Shown here: piece by piece, positions 30,597-40,147 of the stretch
How positions within the stretch are numbered: the first letter of the stretch is position 1
Layout: each line of letters begins with the position of its first letter
Source of the DNA: Kluyveromyces lactis
Taxonomy: Eukaryota; Ascomycota; Saccharomycetes; Saccharomycetales; Saccharomycetaceae
DNA: 64,000 bases
Reading direction: 5' to 3'
NCBI RefSeq assembly: GCF_000002515.2
Contig: NC_006040.1
Location: 1,178,001 to 1,242,000 of the forward strand
Notes under the pieces: generated by a model
Database searches by the model: none
Seen by the model: only the letters and a program-made list of their open reading frames with translations
What the model was told of the DNA's origin: nothing
Made by a program: the position numbers and the translations under genes

Positions 30597-31297
30597 CATA
30601 CCTCCCTACTTCTGCTTTTTTTTTCCATGGCGGAAAAAAAAAAAGAACAACAACAACAACAACAACAAAACTCCAATTGTCACTCGAGGGGCTGGCTACC
30701 TGGGTCCAGGTGCTTCTGCCATTCGAGATCCAGTGATTTGATTGGTGGAAAAAAATGACAATCTTCGGGATTCCCAAATGGAAAAACAAAGCGTCCGAGG
30801 AATCATGTAGACTCATTTCAAACTTTAAATTTTCTCTTGAGTTGTATTTTGGCTGCATTTTTTTTCTGAAAAATTTTTCACTTTTTCTTCCTGATGATTC
30901 CCATATATAATGATAATATAGGTTTTATCAAATTCTATTCAATCTTTATACACTTCCCACACTCACTCTATTGAATCTTTAAAAAGGTTTTCTTCGCTTT
31001 TCGTGGCTTTTCCTCTCTCCTCAAGCATTAATACTCTTATCATAGTCTGTTAGACTTTTACAAAACAAGTTCAAAACCGCTTTCGTTTTACATTAACACA
31101 CTGCATCCCCCTCCCCCCACTCGAACTGTGCGAATCCCATTATCCCTTCTGTTTTCGCAAATCACATTAATCAGATAACTAATACTTTTTCAACTATTTT
31201 TTATCTTGATTAATACATTATTATTATTTTAACTTGGAATCCTACTCCGCATTTTACGAATCACGTGTTTTCTGAAGCGAAAACTTTAGAAAATAAA

Positions 31298-31856
31298 ATG
31301 TGCTACTAAATTGTTTTTCCATTAGAGTTAAAACCTTAATTTGACCTTATAATAAGCATTGAATCCTAATTTTTGAATTCAATTTATTTTATCTGCCTTT
31401 TCAATAGAAACCGCCGCCCCCAATACGAAATGATGATGCAATAATAACAATATTATAATAAAAAAGAAGCTTCGAAATTTTTTTATTATTTTAACAGAGA
31501 TTATAGAGAACCCCTGTTAAATGAACTGATTGTTATAATTCACCAACGATAGATCAGTATACCTTTTGTTGATGAATTATATTAATATGAATTGTTACTA
31601 AAGAATTCGAAATGTCGAATTTGAAGTAATCCGAACGAACCGTTGTTTTTTTTTTTAAAAAAGAGAATAATATTGTAGAGAGAGAATTAACCGATTAATA
31701 TTATGACTAAAGATCTGGCGAGAAACTGATGGGACTTGAAAAACCCCATCTCTTACTTTACCCAAGAGTTAGTTATAATCTTAGAAGTTACAAATTTACC
31801 CGTTTTAGAATTTTCCCCTCCAGCTAACAATAATGCACCGTCATCGAATAATTTAA
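31298..31856 (+). promoter_or_regulatory. GCN4 5' leader with eight candidate uORFs
   Basis: Eight short ATG frames precede GCN4: 31298-31309 (M-C-Y), 31430-31444 (M-M-M-Q), 31521-31529 (M-N), 31572-31601 (nine codons ending N-C-Y), 31612-31629 (M-S-N-L-K), 31703-31729 (eight codons), 31729-31827 (32 codons, its A shared with the stop before it) and 31833-31856 (seven codons). No ATG occurs in the 385 bp before the first. S. cerevisiae GCN4 has four uORFs and uses reinitiation control; its uORF1 encodes M-A-C. How many lie in the mature mRNA depends on the unmapped start site. Confidence 0.75.
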
Positions 31857-31912
31857 ATTATAGTAGCGTTTTCCCGTTTTAAAAGCAAAGAATTAAAGAA
31901 TTGAGTAAGAAA

Positions 31913-32914
31913 ATGAAAATGAATATGAACATGAACATGAACCTAGAAATGAGCGTTAACCCACTCCAGCAGCAGTTTATCAACTTGCCAAATGCAAGCT
32001 CTGTTGCTGCTGATGATGTTGCTGCCGCCTCTACACAAGTGAAAATGGAACCAAGCCAGAACTCTACCATGGGTGAACTGATCTTTGATAAGTTTATCAA
32101 CCATGCTGTCGAACATCCTCATCTCCAACAATCTGTCTCTAACGGCAGTCCTTCCGGTGGTGATGCAGATGATATTTCGCCAAAACTGTTCAACATGAAC
32201 TCTGCTGATCCTACAATCACTTCCAATGAGATCTCGACCACAGAATTGAACGCATCCATCGTTGAAACTTTCTTCGACGCCGCCTCATCTACTGATTCTA
32301 CCCCAATTTTCGAATTGGATAACCAAGATCTAGGTGGTGTGGAAACTTGGACTTCGTTGTTTGACAATGATATCCCAGTCACCTTGGAGGACGTTTCTGA
32401 CTGTGCCAATGCGGTCACTTTGGAGTTGGAATCTACGCATAACGTATCTGTACAACACCCTTCTGTTGTTGACGATTTAGTGGCTCCACCAACGAACACA
32501 ATGGCTTTGAAGCAAAACCAATTTTTGCCAACACCAATGTTAGAAGATGACCTTCAATTACCATCTAAACCAAAGTTCAGCAAAGCATCTGGTAGAGTTT
32601 CCAAGCCAACTAAATGTGAAAACTTGACTCGCTCTCCTTCTCCCTCAGAGACTGAATCGAACAAGTACGACAATTTGGGTGTTATTGCCTACAGCAGAAA
32701 GCAACGTGCTGCCCCATTGACTCCAGTGATCCCAGAATCTGACGATCCAATGGCTGTTAAACGTGCTAAGAACACTGAGGCTGCAAGACGTTCTCGTGCT
32801 AGAAAGCTCCAAAGAATGAACCAATTGGAAGATAAAGTCAAGGAGTTACTGCAGAGAAACTCTGATTTGGAAAACGAAGTGACCAGATTGAGATCAATGC
32901 TTGGTTCTCAATGA
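31913..32914 (+). CDS. GCN4: bZIP activator of amino-acid biosynthesis Gcn4
   Basis: A 333-residue bZIP protein (281 in S. cerevisiae). The C-terminal 60 residues are the basic region KRAKNTEAARRSRARKLQRM and the leucine zipper ending RLRSMLG. The central activation domain keeps WTSLFDNDIP. The Cdc4-type phosphodegron FLPTPMLEDD and a second PLTPVIPESDD block suggest rapid turnover. The start is the ATG at 31913; the frame upstream reaches only a TTG. The first 13 codons contain ATG at positions 1, 3, 5, 7, 9 and 13, all in frame. It binds TGACTCA sites, two of which lie before the isopropylmalate synthase gene in this window. Confidence 0.98.
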   Translation: MKMNMNMNMNLEMSVNPLQQQFINLPNASSVAADDVAAASTQVKMEPSQNSTMGELIFDKFINHAVEHPHLQQSVSNGSPSGGDADDISPKLFNMNSADPTITSNEISTTELNASIVETFFDAASSTDSTPIFELDNQDLGGVETWTSLFDNDIPVTLEDVSDCANAVTLELESTHNVSVQHPSVVDDLVAPPTNTMALKQNQFLPTPMLEDDLQLPSKPKFSKASGRVSKPTKCENLTRSPSPSETESNKYDNLGVIAYSRKQRAAPLTPVIPESDDPMAVKRAKNTEAARRSRARKLQRMNQLEDKVKELLQRNSDLENEVTRLRSMLGSQ

Positions 32915-33321
32915 TTTATTTTAAAAACAAAGAAAAAACTAAACTGTAAAACCAAAAAAAAAATAATCAAACTTTTTTTCTCTTAATTTACTCTCTATTC
33001 TGATTGTATTTTGTACTTCACATTGATCCATCTCCATAAGACTGCAGAAGTGTTAAGAACTTGAATCTTTAACTAGTCTATCAGATTTAAACATTTCGCG
33101 GTCGAAAAATCGAGCCAATGTCTACAAATACAAAATTACTGTTATGTTCCCTCACCCTCGTTCTTTTCTATTGAACATATCTTACTATAACAACCACTAT
33201 TATTTCACTTTTACTACTTCTACTATATTATATACTTTATTGTTTAGAACCAGATCCTTATTTACATATTAGAAATCCTTTAAAAAAAAAATTAAACCCC
33301 AAGCTCTGCTTTCATTCAAAC
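32915..33321. other. GCN4 downstream / NAS2 upstream region
   Basis: A 407-bp AT-rich stretch between two plus-strand genes, with the GCN4 3' UTR and NAS2 promoter. No motif assigned. Confidence 0.55.
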
Positions 33322-34077
33322 ATGATCAACAATGATAAGGGACAACAGGTTGGGAAACTCAAGCCATATACTGGTAAACCTGATAACGCAATGAATAAAT
33401 TAGAAGCTGCAGTGAGCAATGAAATCACTATCATTCCTACCGGTTTGACGGAACGAATCAACGAATTACCACATCTAAACTTCTCTCAAGCGTCACAATT
33501 GAAGAAAGAAGTGGAAGATGAATTGACGAACCAGTTCGATAATTTATCAGCCCACAAAGTTGATATGAATACCCCCTTGACTACCGCTGAGGGGTTTCCC
33601 CGCGGTGATTTGGATCTAGTCACTATACGGTTAATTAAACGTAACGTAAACGTATTGAGAAACGATTTGAGACGAATCATCGAAAGAGTCGAGTATCTAT
33701 TGCCACTTGAATTTGAATCGCTTAATAAGCAAAACGCAACTGTAGGAAAGATGCAGACGCTTGAAATGGGAGATAGCAACGAGGATTCAGATCTAAATCT
33801 AGATTCTTTGATCGCTTTTGCAAAAGTGGTGGACGTAAAATTAGGATCTCCAAGTCATGACGCAGGATTACAAACAGATGATCTTATCATTAAATTCGGC
33901 ACCGTACATGCCCTTAACCACAATAATCTATCCAATATCGGTAAACTTGTTCAAACTCGTATAGATGAAGAGATCGTACTTAAGATAAAGAGAAATAATG
34001 ATATCGTTACTATACAGTTGGTACCTAGGTCCTGGCAAGGCGCAGGGTTACTAGGATGCAGGATAATACAAATTTGA
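33322..34077 (+). CDS. NAS2: proteasome assembly chaperone Nas2 (p27/PSMD9)
   Basis: A 251-residue chaperone of the 19S base (220 in S. cerevisiae) that binds Rpt5 through its PDZ domain during assembly. The N-terminal helical region contains the conserved EGFPRGDLDL block (near residue 90). The PDZ domain is at about 165-240 (FAKVVDVKLGSPSHDAGLQ, then DDLIIKFG). It converges on URM1 with 55 bp between stops, as YIL007C and YIL008W do. A GC-rich stem (ACCGC...GGGG-TTT-CCCC-GCGGT) at 33583-33606 falls on the conserved block, so it is probably chance codon use. Confidence 0.95.
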   Translation: MINNDKGQQVGKLKPYTGKPDNAMNKLEAAVSNEITIIPTGLTERINELPHLNFSQASQLKKEVEDELTNQFDNLSAHKVDMNTPLTTAEGFPRGDLDLVTIRLIKRNVNVLRNDLRRIIERVEYLLPLEFESLNKQNATVGKMQTLEMGDSNEDSDLNLDSLIAFAKVVDVKLGSPSHDAGLQTDDLIIKFGTVHALNHNNLSNIGKLVQTRIDEEIVLKIKRNNDIVTIQLVPRSWQGAGLLGCRIIQI

Positions 34078-34132
34078 ATGAGAGGACAGCATATAATGCA
34101 TATATATTCAACATCTCGGCAGTTTTTCCAGA

Positions 34133-34438
34133 TCATCCACCGTGTAGCGTTGAGGTGAACGAAACAACGTCACCGTCTTCCAATACGTACTCTTTTTCAC
34201 CTTCAAGTTCCCAATCGGTATCGTTGATCAAAGTCAAAATTCCTGGTCTGATACTATCGTTCTCTAAGAAAACATTCACGTCACCTTCATGTTCAATAAG
34301 GTTATCTACGATCCATTGGATTAAATCTCCGACATTGATCTCATCCTTCCCATCCAGTTGAACATCCACTTTATATTGTCTCTGTTTCTTGACAATAACA
34401 TCCAATCCACCTAGAAATTCAATAATAACTCTGACCAT
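34133..34438 (-). CDS. URM1: ubiquitin-related modifier Urm1
   Basis: A 101-residue ubiquitin-like sulfur carrier (99 in S. cerevisiae). It is activated by Uba4 and donates sulfur for 2-thiolation of tRNA wobble uridines, and it also forms conjugates. It starts [13 protein letters not shown] and ends in the required diglycine, STLHGG. The length and C-terminal GG with no extension fit the family exactly. Confidence 0.98.
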   Translation of the reverse strand: MVRVIIEFLGGLDVIVKKQRQYKVDVQLDGKDEINVGDLIQWIVDNLIEHEGDVNVFLENDSIRPGILTLINDTDWELEGEKEYVLEDGDVVSFTSTLHGG

Positions 34439-34659
34439 TGTGGATTAATTTATCTGATATGTCCTAGTTTGACCTTGACCTGTATGTGATGTTTAATCAG
34501 TATCTCAGTAGTGACATGTCAAAGCTCATCATTATATTTCTTGGGTCCTTGGTTTCTGCTGAGAGGGAAAACTCACAAAAAAAAAAAATCGGGTGGAAAT
34601 GACTTTGTCAGGTCGATCGGTACACCAATCCCCAAATTCTCTTCAATAACAATTAATAT

Positions 34660-34731
34660 GCTCGCGTGGCGTAATGGCAACGCGTCTGACTTCTAATCAG
34701 AAGATTGTGGGTTCGACCCCCACCGTGAGTG
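34660..34731 (+). tRNA. tRNA-Arg (anticodon TCT)
   Basis: A 72-nt cloverleaf without intron. Acceptor GCTCGCG pairs with CGTGAGT (two G-T pairs), the anticodon loop reads CTTCTAA, and the T arm contains GGTTCGACCCC. It is followed by a T-rich terminator at 34737 onward. Nearly identical to the S. cerevisiae tR(UCU). Confidence 0.97.
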
Positions 34732-34973
34732 CTTTATTTTTTTCTCATTTTTTCCCATTTTTCTGCTCATTCATAGCTTTCCTTTAGAAGTCACGGGACC
34801 GAGTATACCAAATAAAACTAAAGTACCAACTATACCGTATAGTTAGTTACCCAACCGCAGGATATACACCTCACACAAAAATGGCATTCCCTCTCCAACA
34901 AATTGTCCATTCTTCCATCGATTTCTCTGTCACTTCCAGCTCCGTTCCGTTCCCTTCTTCCATACTATGGTGA

Positions 34974-35222
34974 TGACTCTGAAAAATTTTTAAAGGCATC
35001 GAGAAAATTGCTGAGTAACACAGACAGACCTCTGCAGATGAGCGTACCTGCAAACCGGTTGATATTTCTTAGACTTTGATTATGGATGACCAGGGTAAAT
35101 GAGTCAGTCAAGCTGCAAAGGGAAAGAAAATGTCATCAGGTTAATCAACGATTTGCCAAGTGCATTATGAGTAATAAAAAAAAGCTGATGATGTGTTGCT
35201 AACATTGATTCATATATATATA
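34974..35222 (+). promoter_or_regulatory. isopropylmalate synthase promoter with two Gcn4 sites
   Basis: TGACTC at 34974-34979 and the full TGAGTCA at 35100-35106 are Gcn4-type sites 350 and 220 bp before the start codon. A TATATATATA run is at 35213-35222. I do not find a CCGGNNCCGG Leu3 site. Gcn4 control fits a leucine-pathway gene. Confidence 0.7.
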
Positions 35223-35326
35223 CATACATTCAAAACTTGAAATCATTCATACCACCTTAATTTGGTTGGTAATTAAAAAGGAAAACCCATCAGGCACATA
35301 GAGAAGTAAAGAGTCATTAGAGCAAG

Positions 35327-37078
35327 ATGCCATTCTACAAAGATCCTTCAGTGAAGTATAAACCATTCGTTAGCAACGTCAAATTACAGGACAGGAAATG
35401 GCCTAGTAAAACCCTTAATAAGGCTCCAAGATGGTTAGCTACCGATTTAAGAGATGGGAATCAGTCTTTACCTGACCCGATGAATTTGGAAGAGAAGAAA
35501 CTGATGCTCGATAAGTTATGCGAATTGGGTTTCAAAGAGATTGAAGTTGCTTTCCCTAGTGCTTCTAATATCGATTTCCAATTCACTCAATATGCAGTGA
35601 AAAACGTACCAGAAGACGTTTCCATTCAAGTTCTTTCTCCATGTCGTGAACCCTTGATCGAACGTACCGTTGAATCTTTGGTCGGTGCCAAGAGAGCCAT
35701 TGTACATATCTATCTCGCGACATCACCATGTTTCAGAGAAATCGTTTTCAACAATATGTCTCATGAAGAAAGTATTGAAAAGGCTGTGAAATGTGCCAAA
35801 CTTGTTAGGTCCTTGACAAAAGACCATCCGGATAGACAAGATACCCATTGGTCATTTGAGTTTTCTCCAGAAACGTTCAGCGATAGTGAACCGGATTTCG
35901 TTCTAGAGATTTGTGAAGCTGTTAAGGCTGCTTGGGGACCCACTGAAGATAATCCAATCATTTTCAATTTGCCAGCTACCGTCGAGATGGCTACACCAAA
36001 CGTGTACGCTGACCAAATCGAATATTTCGCTCAAAGTATCTCCGAACGTGAGAAAGTATGTATCTCTCTCCATCCACATAACGATCGTGGGTGTGCTGTG
36101 GCAGCTGCAGAATTAGCTCAAATGGCTGGTGCAGATCGTGTCGAGGGATGTCTCTTCGGTAACGGTGAACGTACCGGTAACGTTGATTTGGTTACCTTGG
36201 CATTAAACCTCTACACACAGGGTGTATCTCCAAACCTCGATTTCTCCGATATGGCTTCTATTATTGAAGTCGTTGAGAAATGTAATAAGATTCCCGTGCA
36301 TGCTAGAGCACCCTACGGAGGACAACTTGTCGTTTGTGCATTCAGTGGTTCTCATCAAGATGCCATCAAAAAGGGTTTCGAAAAATACGACAACAAGGTT
36401 AAGGCTTTACAAGAAAAAGAGGGTCCAGATGCAGTGGTACCTTGGAAAATGCCATATCTCCCCTTGGATCCTCAGGATATTGGAAGAACGTATGAGGCTA
36501 TCATCAGAGTCAACTCGCAATCAGGTAAAGGTGGTTCTTCTTGGGTTATCCTAAAGAACTTGGAGCTAGATTTACCAAGAGATCTACAAATTGCATACTC
36601 TAAGATCGTTCAAAATGAAACTGAGATAGTCGGTAGAGAGTTGAAGAGCGATGAACTAATCTCTTTATTCGAGAAATCGTATTTCGTTGGATCTCATTCA
36701 ACTACTGGTAAATTCAAGTTTATCGACTATAAATATGACAAATCTCCGGAGAATTTCACTCTTTCGGTGCAGCTATCAGATGGAACTACTCAATGGGATT
36801 TGGAAGGTACTGGTAACGGTCCAATCTCTTCTTTCATCGATGCTGTGAATAAAAACTTCAAAACTAATCTTGATGTGAAAAACTATCATGAGCATTCCTT
36901 GGGTAAGAGTTCCGATTCGAGAGCTGCTACTTATATCTCTGTCTCTCATGAAGGATTTGTTCAATGGGGTGTTGGTATTCATGAGGATACTACTCTGGCT
37001 TCATTCTTGGCGTTGTTATCTTGTATAAACGGTCTTGATAGGGCAAAGAACTTCACTGTCAATTCAGCTGCCAATTGA
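35327..37078 (+). CDS. LEU4: 2-isopropylmalate synthase, short form without transit peptide
   Basis: Condenses acetyl-CoA with 2-ketoisovalerate, the first committed step of leucine synthesis. It has 583 residues (619 and 604 in S. cerevisiae Leu4/Leu9). The catalytic TIM barrel has ATDLRDGNQSLPDPM, LPATVEMATPNVYADQIEYF and the metal motif HPHNDRG. PYGGQLVVCAFSGSHQDAIK follows, then a C-terminal regulatory domain with GTGNGPISSFIDA. The start MPFYKDPSVKYKPF lines up with the second, cytosolic start of S. cerevisiae Leu4 (MLKDPSSKYKPF). A TAG lies in frame 9 bases upstream, so no transit peptide is encoded. It may be a second, cytosolic paralogue. It occupies the interval where S. cerevisiae has FAA3. 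Confidence 0.93.
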   Translation: MPFYKDPSVKYKPFVSNVKLQDRKWPSKTLNKAPRWLATDLRDGNQSLPDPMNLEEKKLMLDKLCELGFKEIEVAFPSASNIDFQFTQYAVKNVPEDVSIQVLSPCREPLIERTVESLVGAKRAIVHIYLATSPCFREIVFNNMSHEESIEKAVKCAKLVRSLTKDHPDRQDTHWSFEFSPETFSDSEPDFVLEICEAVKAAWGPTEDNPIIFNLPATVEMATPNVYADQIEYFAQSISEREKVCISLHPHNDRGCAVAAAELAQMAGADRVEGCLFGNGERTGNVDLVTLALNLYTQGVSPNLDFSDMASIIEVVEKCNKIPVHARAPYGGQLVVCAFSGSHQDAIKKGFEKYDNKVKALQEKEGPDAVVPWKMPYLPLDPQDIGRTYEAIIRVNSQSGKGGSSWVILKNLELDLPRDLQIAYSKIVQNETEIVGRELKSDELISLFEKSYFVGSHSTTGKFKFIDYKYDKSPENFTLSVQLSDGTTQWDLEGTGNGPISSFIDAVNKNFKTNLDVKNYHEHSLGKSSDSRAATYISVSHEGFVQWGVGIHEDTTLASFLALLSCINGLDRAKNFTVNSAAN

Positions 37079-37338
37079 TCTACCCATGCGGTATGGAAAT
37101 AAACGCCATCATATCTGAACTATATATATATATATATAAATCAATGAGATATACCGATATTTATTTCAATAATGAAACATGAACAAAAGCTTCCAAAGGC
37201 ATTCCCATGTTTCTTCTATTATGGCCATGCTCGTGGGTAAAGCATATTTACCAGAACCTATTGTGTCATCTGTGGCCCCTTTTACATGACAAAAGTAAGT
37301 CGGTTATATTCTATTCTTGTCGTAAATGTTTCAAGAAT

Positions 37339-37447
37339 GAAGCGGTGGCTCAATGGTAGAGCTTTCGACTCCAGTTAAATTCTGGGAATTTTCCAAGGAA
37401 ACAAAATTGCAATCGAAGGGTTGCAGGTTCAATTCCTGTCCGTTTCA
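37339..37447 (+). tRNA. tRNA-Trp (anticodon CCA) with a 37-nt intron
   Basis: A 109-nt gene. Acceptor GAAGCGG pairs with CCGTTTC. The anticodon loop reads CTCCAG before the intron and A after it. Removing 37 nt leaves 72 nt. The sequence is close to S. cerevisiae tW(CCA), which has a 34-nt intron. The base after the anticodon is G here, where I recall A in S. cerevisiae. Confidence 0.95.
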
Positions 37448-37537
37448 TTTTTTAACATTTTTGCATAGCTAGTCACATGACTACTTTTGCCACGTGGATT
37501 ATGATTTTGTCCAATAAACTCTCATCGAATTTACTAT

Positions 37538-37609
37538 TCCGCGATAGTTTAATGGTTAGAATTCGCGCTTGTCGCGTGCGAGATCGGGGTTCAATTCCCC
37601 GTCGCGGAG
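37538..37609 (+). tRNA. tRNA-Asp (anticodon GTC)
   Basis: A 72-nt gene without intron. Acceptor TCCGCGA pairs with TCGCGGA, the anticodon loop reads TTGTCGC, and the T arm reads GGGGTTCAATTCCCC. A poly-T terminator follows at 37613. Confidence 0.97.
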
Positions 37610-37728
37610 GAATTTTTTTACATTTTTGTATCAAGGTACAATCTCATCCTAAAACCCATTGTAGTACAGAAACAGAGAAGCATTATTAACATACACTGAA
37701 CAGAGACTCTAACCTTATCAATCCTCAC

Positions 37729-38283
37729 ATGCCCAATGTTGTACTTTCTTCAAGATTAACGAATAATGATTCAGTGTTCTTGCAGGAATGGATTAAACCT
37801 TCGGTAAGGCCTTATTATTTAAAGAATGAAAAGACGAAATTCTGGCCAGAACAACGTGAACTGGTAACGGACTTACTAGAACATGATATCATAGAGTCAG
37901 CTTTCCAAACGGCTTTGAATCCCGCACCTCAGAGGTTCGTCAGAATTGTTAAATTCCATAGAGTAAACGATTACACCGTTTATGCAACGATTAGAGACTC
38001 TACAGCATTAATTCTATGCTACTTCACTGTAGACTGCGTGCTAGATTACGAAACTATAAACAATGATAGGATCACATTGAATACACTGAATACGTTGTTC
38101 GTCATCGGCAATGTAACCCTACAGTTTTGGAACCACAGAGAGTGCAAATTATGGTTCAATCAGGATTTTCCTGGACTTCGAATGGTCCCCGTGCTCAAGA
38201 TTGAAAAGGCCCGGATGTTTGACAGAGACCAGATCTCGTCCAATGTCCAATTTGAATGGGTATATGACACACTTCATGGTTGA
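37729..38283 (+). CDS. EST3: telomerase subunit Est3, single uninterrupted frame
   Basis: OB-fold telomerase regulatory subunit related to TPP1. It has 184 residues (181 in S. cerevisiae). The N-terminus MPNVVLSSRLTNNDSVFLQEWIK matches S. cerevisiae [23 protein letters not shown] in spaced blocks (NDSVFLQEWI), and VNDYTVYATIRDSTALIL matches the central CDYKVYASIRDSSHQIL. The S. cerevisiae gene needs a programmed +1 frameshift near codon 93. Here one frame covers the full length and I see no CTTAGTT slippery heptamer in it. It lies before APM1 and DOT5; YIL009C-A is next to YIL010W in S. cerevisiae. Confidence 0.9.
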   Translation: MPNVVLSSRLTNNDSVFLQEWIKPSVRPYYLKNEKTKFWPEQRELVTDLLEHDIIESAFQTALNPAPQRFVRIVKFHRVNDYTVYATIRDSTALILCYFTVDCVLDYETINNDRITLNTLNTLFVIGNVTLQFWNHRECKLWFNQDFPGLRMVPVLKIEKARMFDRDQISSNVQFEWVYDTLHG

Positions 38284-38573
38284 AGGTCTCTCTTGCCGAG
38301 TGTTCGCATTGTTAGATGCAATTTAGCACCTCGTGTATGTGGTGTACCGCTGTAAATAAGTGAAATTTCGGTATCCAAAGCATTGAAATCTCGAAACTAC
38401 ATTTATAAATAGTGTCTGAACAATGAACAATCTAAGTAATAGCCAAACCGTACACTAATATATCGGTATAGGACCCTGTATAGTAACCAATTGTGCAGTA
38501 TCACTAGTGTGTTTTTTGCTCTTTCTTTGGTGGAGTTTCAGGAGGCAACATTTCTTAAAAAGATACCAGTATA

Positions 38574-39905
38574 ATGGCTTCGTACGTTGCATTTTGTGAT
38601 TCAAAGGGTAAGCCACTACTCTCGAGAAGATACCAAGATGATGTCTCACAGTCTGCTGTCGAATCGTTCCAGCATTTGTTACTAGAAAGAGAACAGGAAA
38701 GCAGTGTCATGCCTCCTTGTTTCCATCACAATGGGATTCACTACATGTACGTGCAGTATAACGATGTTTACGTGCTAGCATTGACCAGGTCAGTATCCGT
38801 TAATGCTACCACTATGTTCGCCTTCATGTACAAGTTGATCAATGTAGTTGAGGAGTACGTGAAAAGGGTGGAAGAAGAGTCAATCAGAGATAATTATATT
38901 ATCATATACGAACTTTTAGACGAAATGATGGATAAAGGCGTTCCGCAAGTGACAGAAACGAAAATGTTGAAACAGTATATTACTCAGAAGTCATTCAAAT
39001 TGACTAGGTCAGCGAAGAAGCAAAAGAATGTGGCTAGACCACCAACCGAATTGACCAATTCTGTCAGTTGGAGACCAGAGGGTATCAAGTACAAGAAGAA
39101 CGAAGCGTTCTTGGATGTAATCGAATCGATCAATATGCTAATGACACAGCAGGGCCAAGTATTAAGATCTGAGATCTTGGGTACTGTCAAAGTTAGATCC
39201 CGTTTATCTGGTATGCCTGATTTGAAATTGGGTTTGAATGATAAAGGTATTTTCACAACTAATGATCAAGAAGATTCACCTGAACCTGTAGTTTCTTCGA
39301 AGAAAAAGAATAGTAATATAGAACTTGAGGATCTAAAATTCCATCAATGTGTGAGATTGAGCAAGTTTGAGAATGAAAAGATTATCACGTTCATCCCACC
39401 TGATGGGGAATTTGATCTAATGACTTATAGACTCTCTACCCCGATCAAACCTTTGATATGGTGTGACGTTAAGGTACAGGTACATTCAGGGTCTCGTATC
39501 GAGATTCACTGTAGGGCAAAGGCACAAATTAAAAAGAAGTCAGTAGCGAATAATGTGGAGATTTTAATACCGATTCCGGAAGACGCAGATTCGCCCACGT
39601 TCAAATATTCTCGTGGTAATATCAAGTGGGTTCCTGAAAAGAATGCAATTCTATGGAAATTTAGTAGTTTCCAAGGTGGTAAAGAGTACTCAATGGCTGC
39701 GCAACTGGGGTTGCCCTCAGTCTCTGATGCTGAACCACCAAAATTAAAAAGACCAGTACAAATCAAATTCCAAATTCCTTATTTCACAACATCCGGTATT
39801 CAAGTTCGTTATTTGAAAATCGAAGAACCAAAGCTACAGTATAATAGTTATCCTTGGGTACGTTACATTACGCAGAGCGGAGACGATTACACCATCAGGC
39901 TGTGA
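38574..39905 (+). CDS. APM1: AP-1 clathrin adaptor mu subunit
   Basis: Medium chain of the AP-1 complex, which sorts cargo between the trans-Golgi and endosomes. It has 443 residues (475 in S. cerevisiae), with the shorter length due to a smaller linker at about 220-245. The N-terminal longin domain opens MASYVAFCDSKGKPLLSRRY; the mu homology domain includes NSVSWRPEGIKYKKNEAFLD, LKFHQCVRLSKFENEK and the C-terminus RYITQSGDDYTIRL. It tracks S. cerevisiae YPL259C, whose neighbour YPL260W is also nearby here. Confidence 0.98.
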   Translation: MASYVAFCDSKGKPLLSRRYQDDVSQSAVESFQHLLLEREQESSVMPPCFHHNGIHYMYVQYNDVYVLALTRSVSVNATTMFAFMYKLINVVEEYVKRVEEESIRDNYIIIYELLDEMMDKGVPQVTETKMLKQYITQKSFKLTRSAKKQKNVARPPTELTNSVSWRPEGIKYKKNEAFLDVIESINMLMTQQGQVLRSEILGTVKVRSRLSGMPDLKLGLNDKGIFTTNDQEDSPEPVVSSKKKNSNIELEDLKFHQCVRLSKFENEKIITFIPPDGEFDLMTYRLSTPIKPLIWCDVKVQVHSGSRIEIHCRAKAQIKKKSVANNVEILIPIPEDADSPTFKYSRGNIKWVPEKNAILWKFSSFQGGKEYSMAAQLGLPSVSDAEPPKLKRPVQIKFQIPYFTTSGIQVRYLKIEEPKLQYNSYPWVRYITQSGDDYTIRL

Positions 39906-40147
39906 AAGTGACCATGATTTGAAGAATTTCTGGCCATCCTACTCTAATCTATCAGTGCTTATATGAGGAGAAAGATTCATTTGCAATTAAAAATGAAACG
40001 CCCTTGAGAGAAACGCTACTCAATCTGATCTTATGTGTGTATATAGTAATATAAATCTTTTTCCATTCTCAATTATGTTTAAATCCTTTGACATTTACTA
40101 TTACATATGAGAAATCGATCGTCAGTAACTATGTTAGCCACTGGGTT

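Larger units (their letters stand above)
28933..31912. other. 3-kb regulatory region between divergent MIT1 and GCN4
   Basis: Nearly 3 kb without a convincing gene. The left third is MIT1 promoter, long as is usual for WOPR master regulators. It contains a purine-rich stretch (29380-29570), a 9-bp tandem repeat, a G9 run at 29932-29940 and three long inverted repeats (30307-30596). A CAA repeat lies near 30647-30667. A TATATAA at 30904-30910 is followed by 385 bp without ATG and then the uORF-rich GCN4 leader. Frames in this region have no recognisable content. I see no snoRNA or other RNA gene. Confidence 0.7.

Noticed and set aside
30547-30858. Small frames overlapping the palindromes at 30300-30860
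   Set aside because: Low-complexity (poly-Phe, poly-Asn or Cys runs) and on both strands of the same repeat; no coding signal.
33583-33606. GC-rich stem in NAS2 as a member of the hairpin set
   Set aside because: It has a 3-nt bulge and lies on a conserved protein block, so ordinary codon use explains it.
34600-37700. Solo LTRs or other retroelement traces near the tRNA genes
   Set aside because: No TG...CA-bounded direct repeats or target duplications seen beside any of the six tRNA genes.
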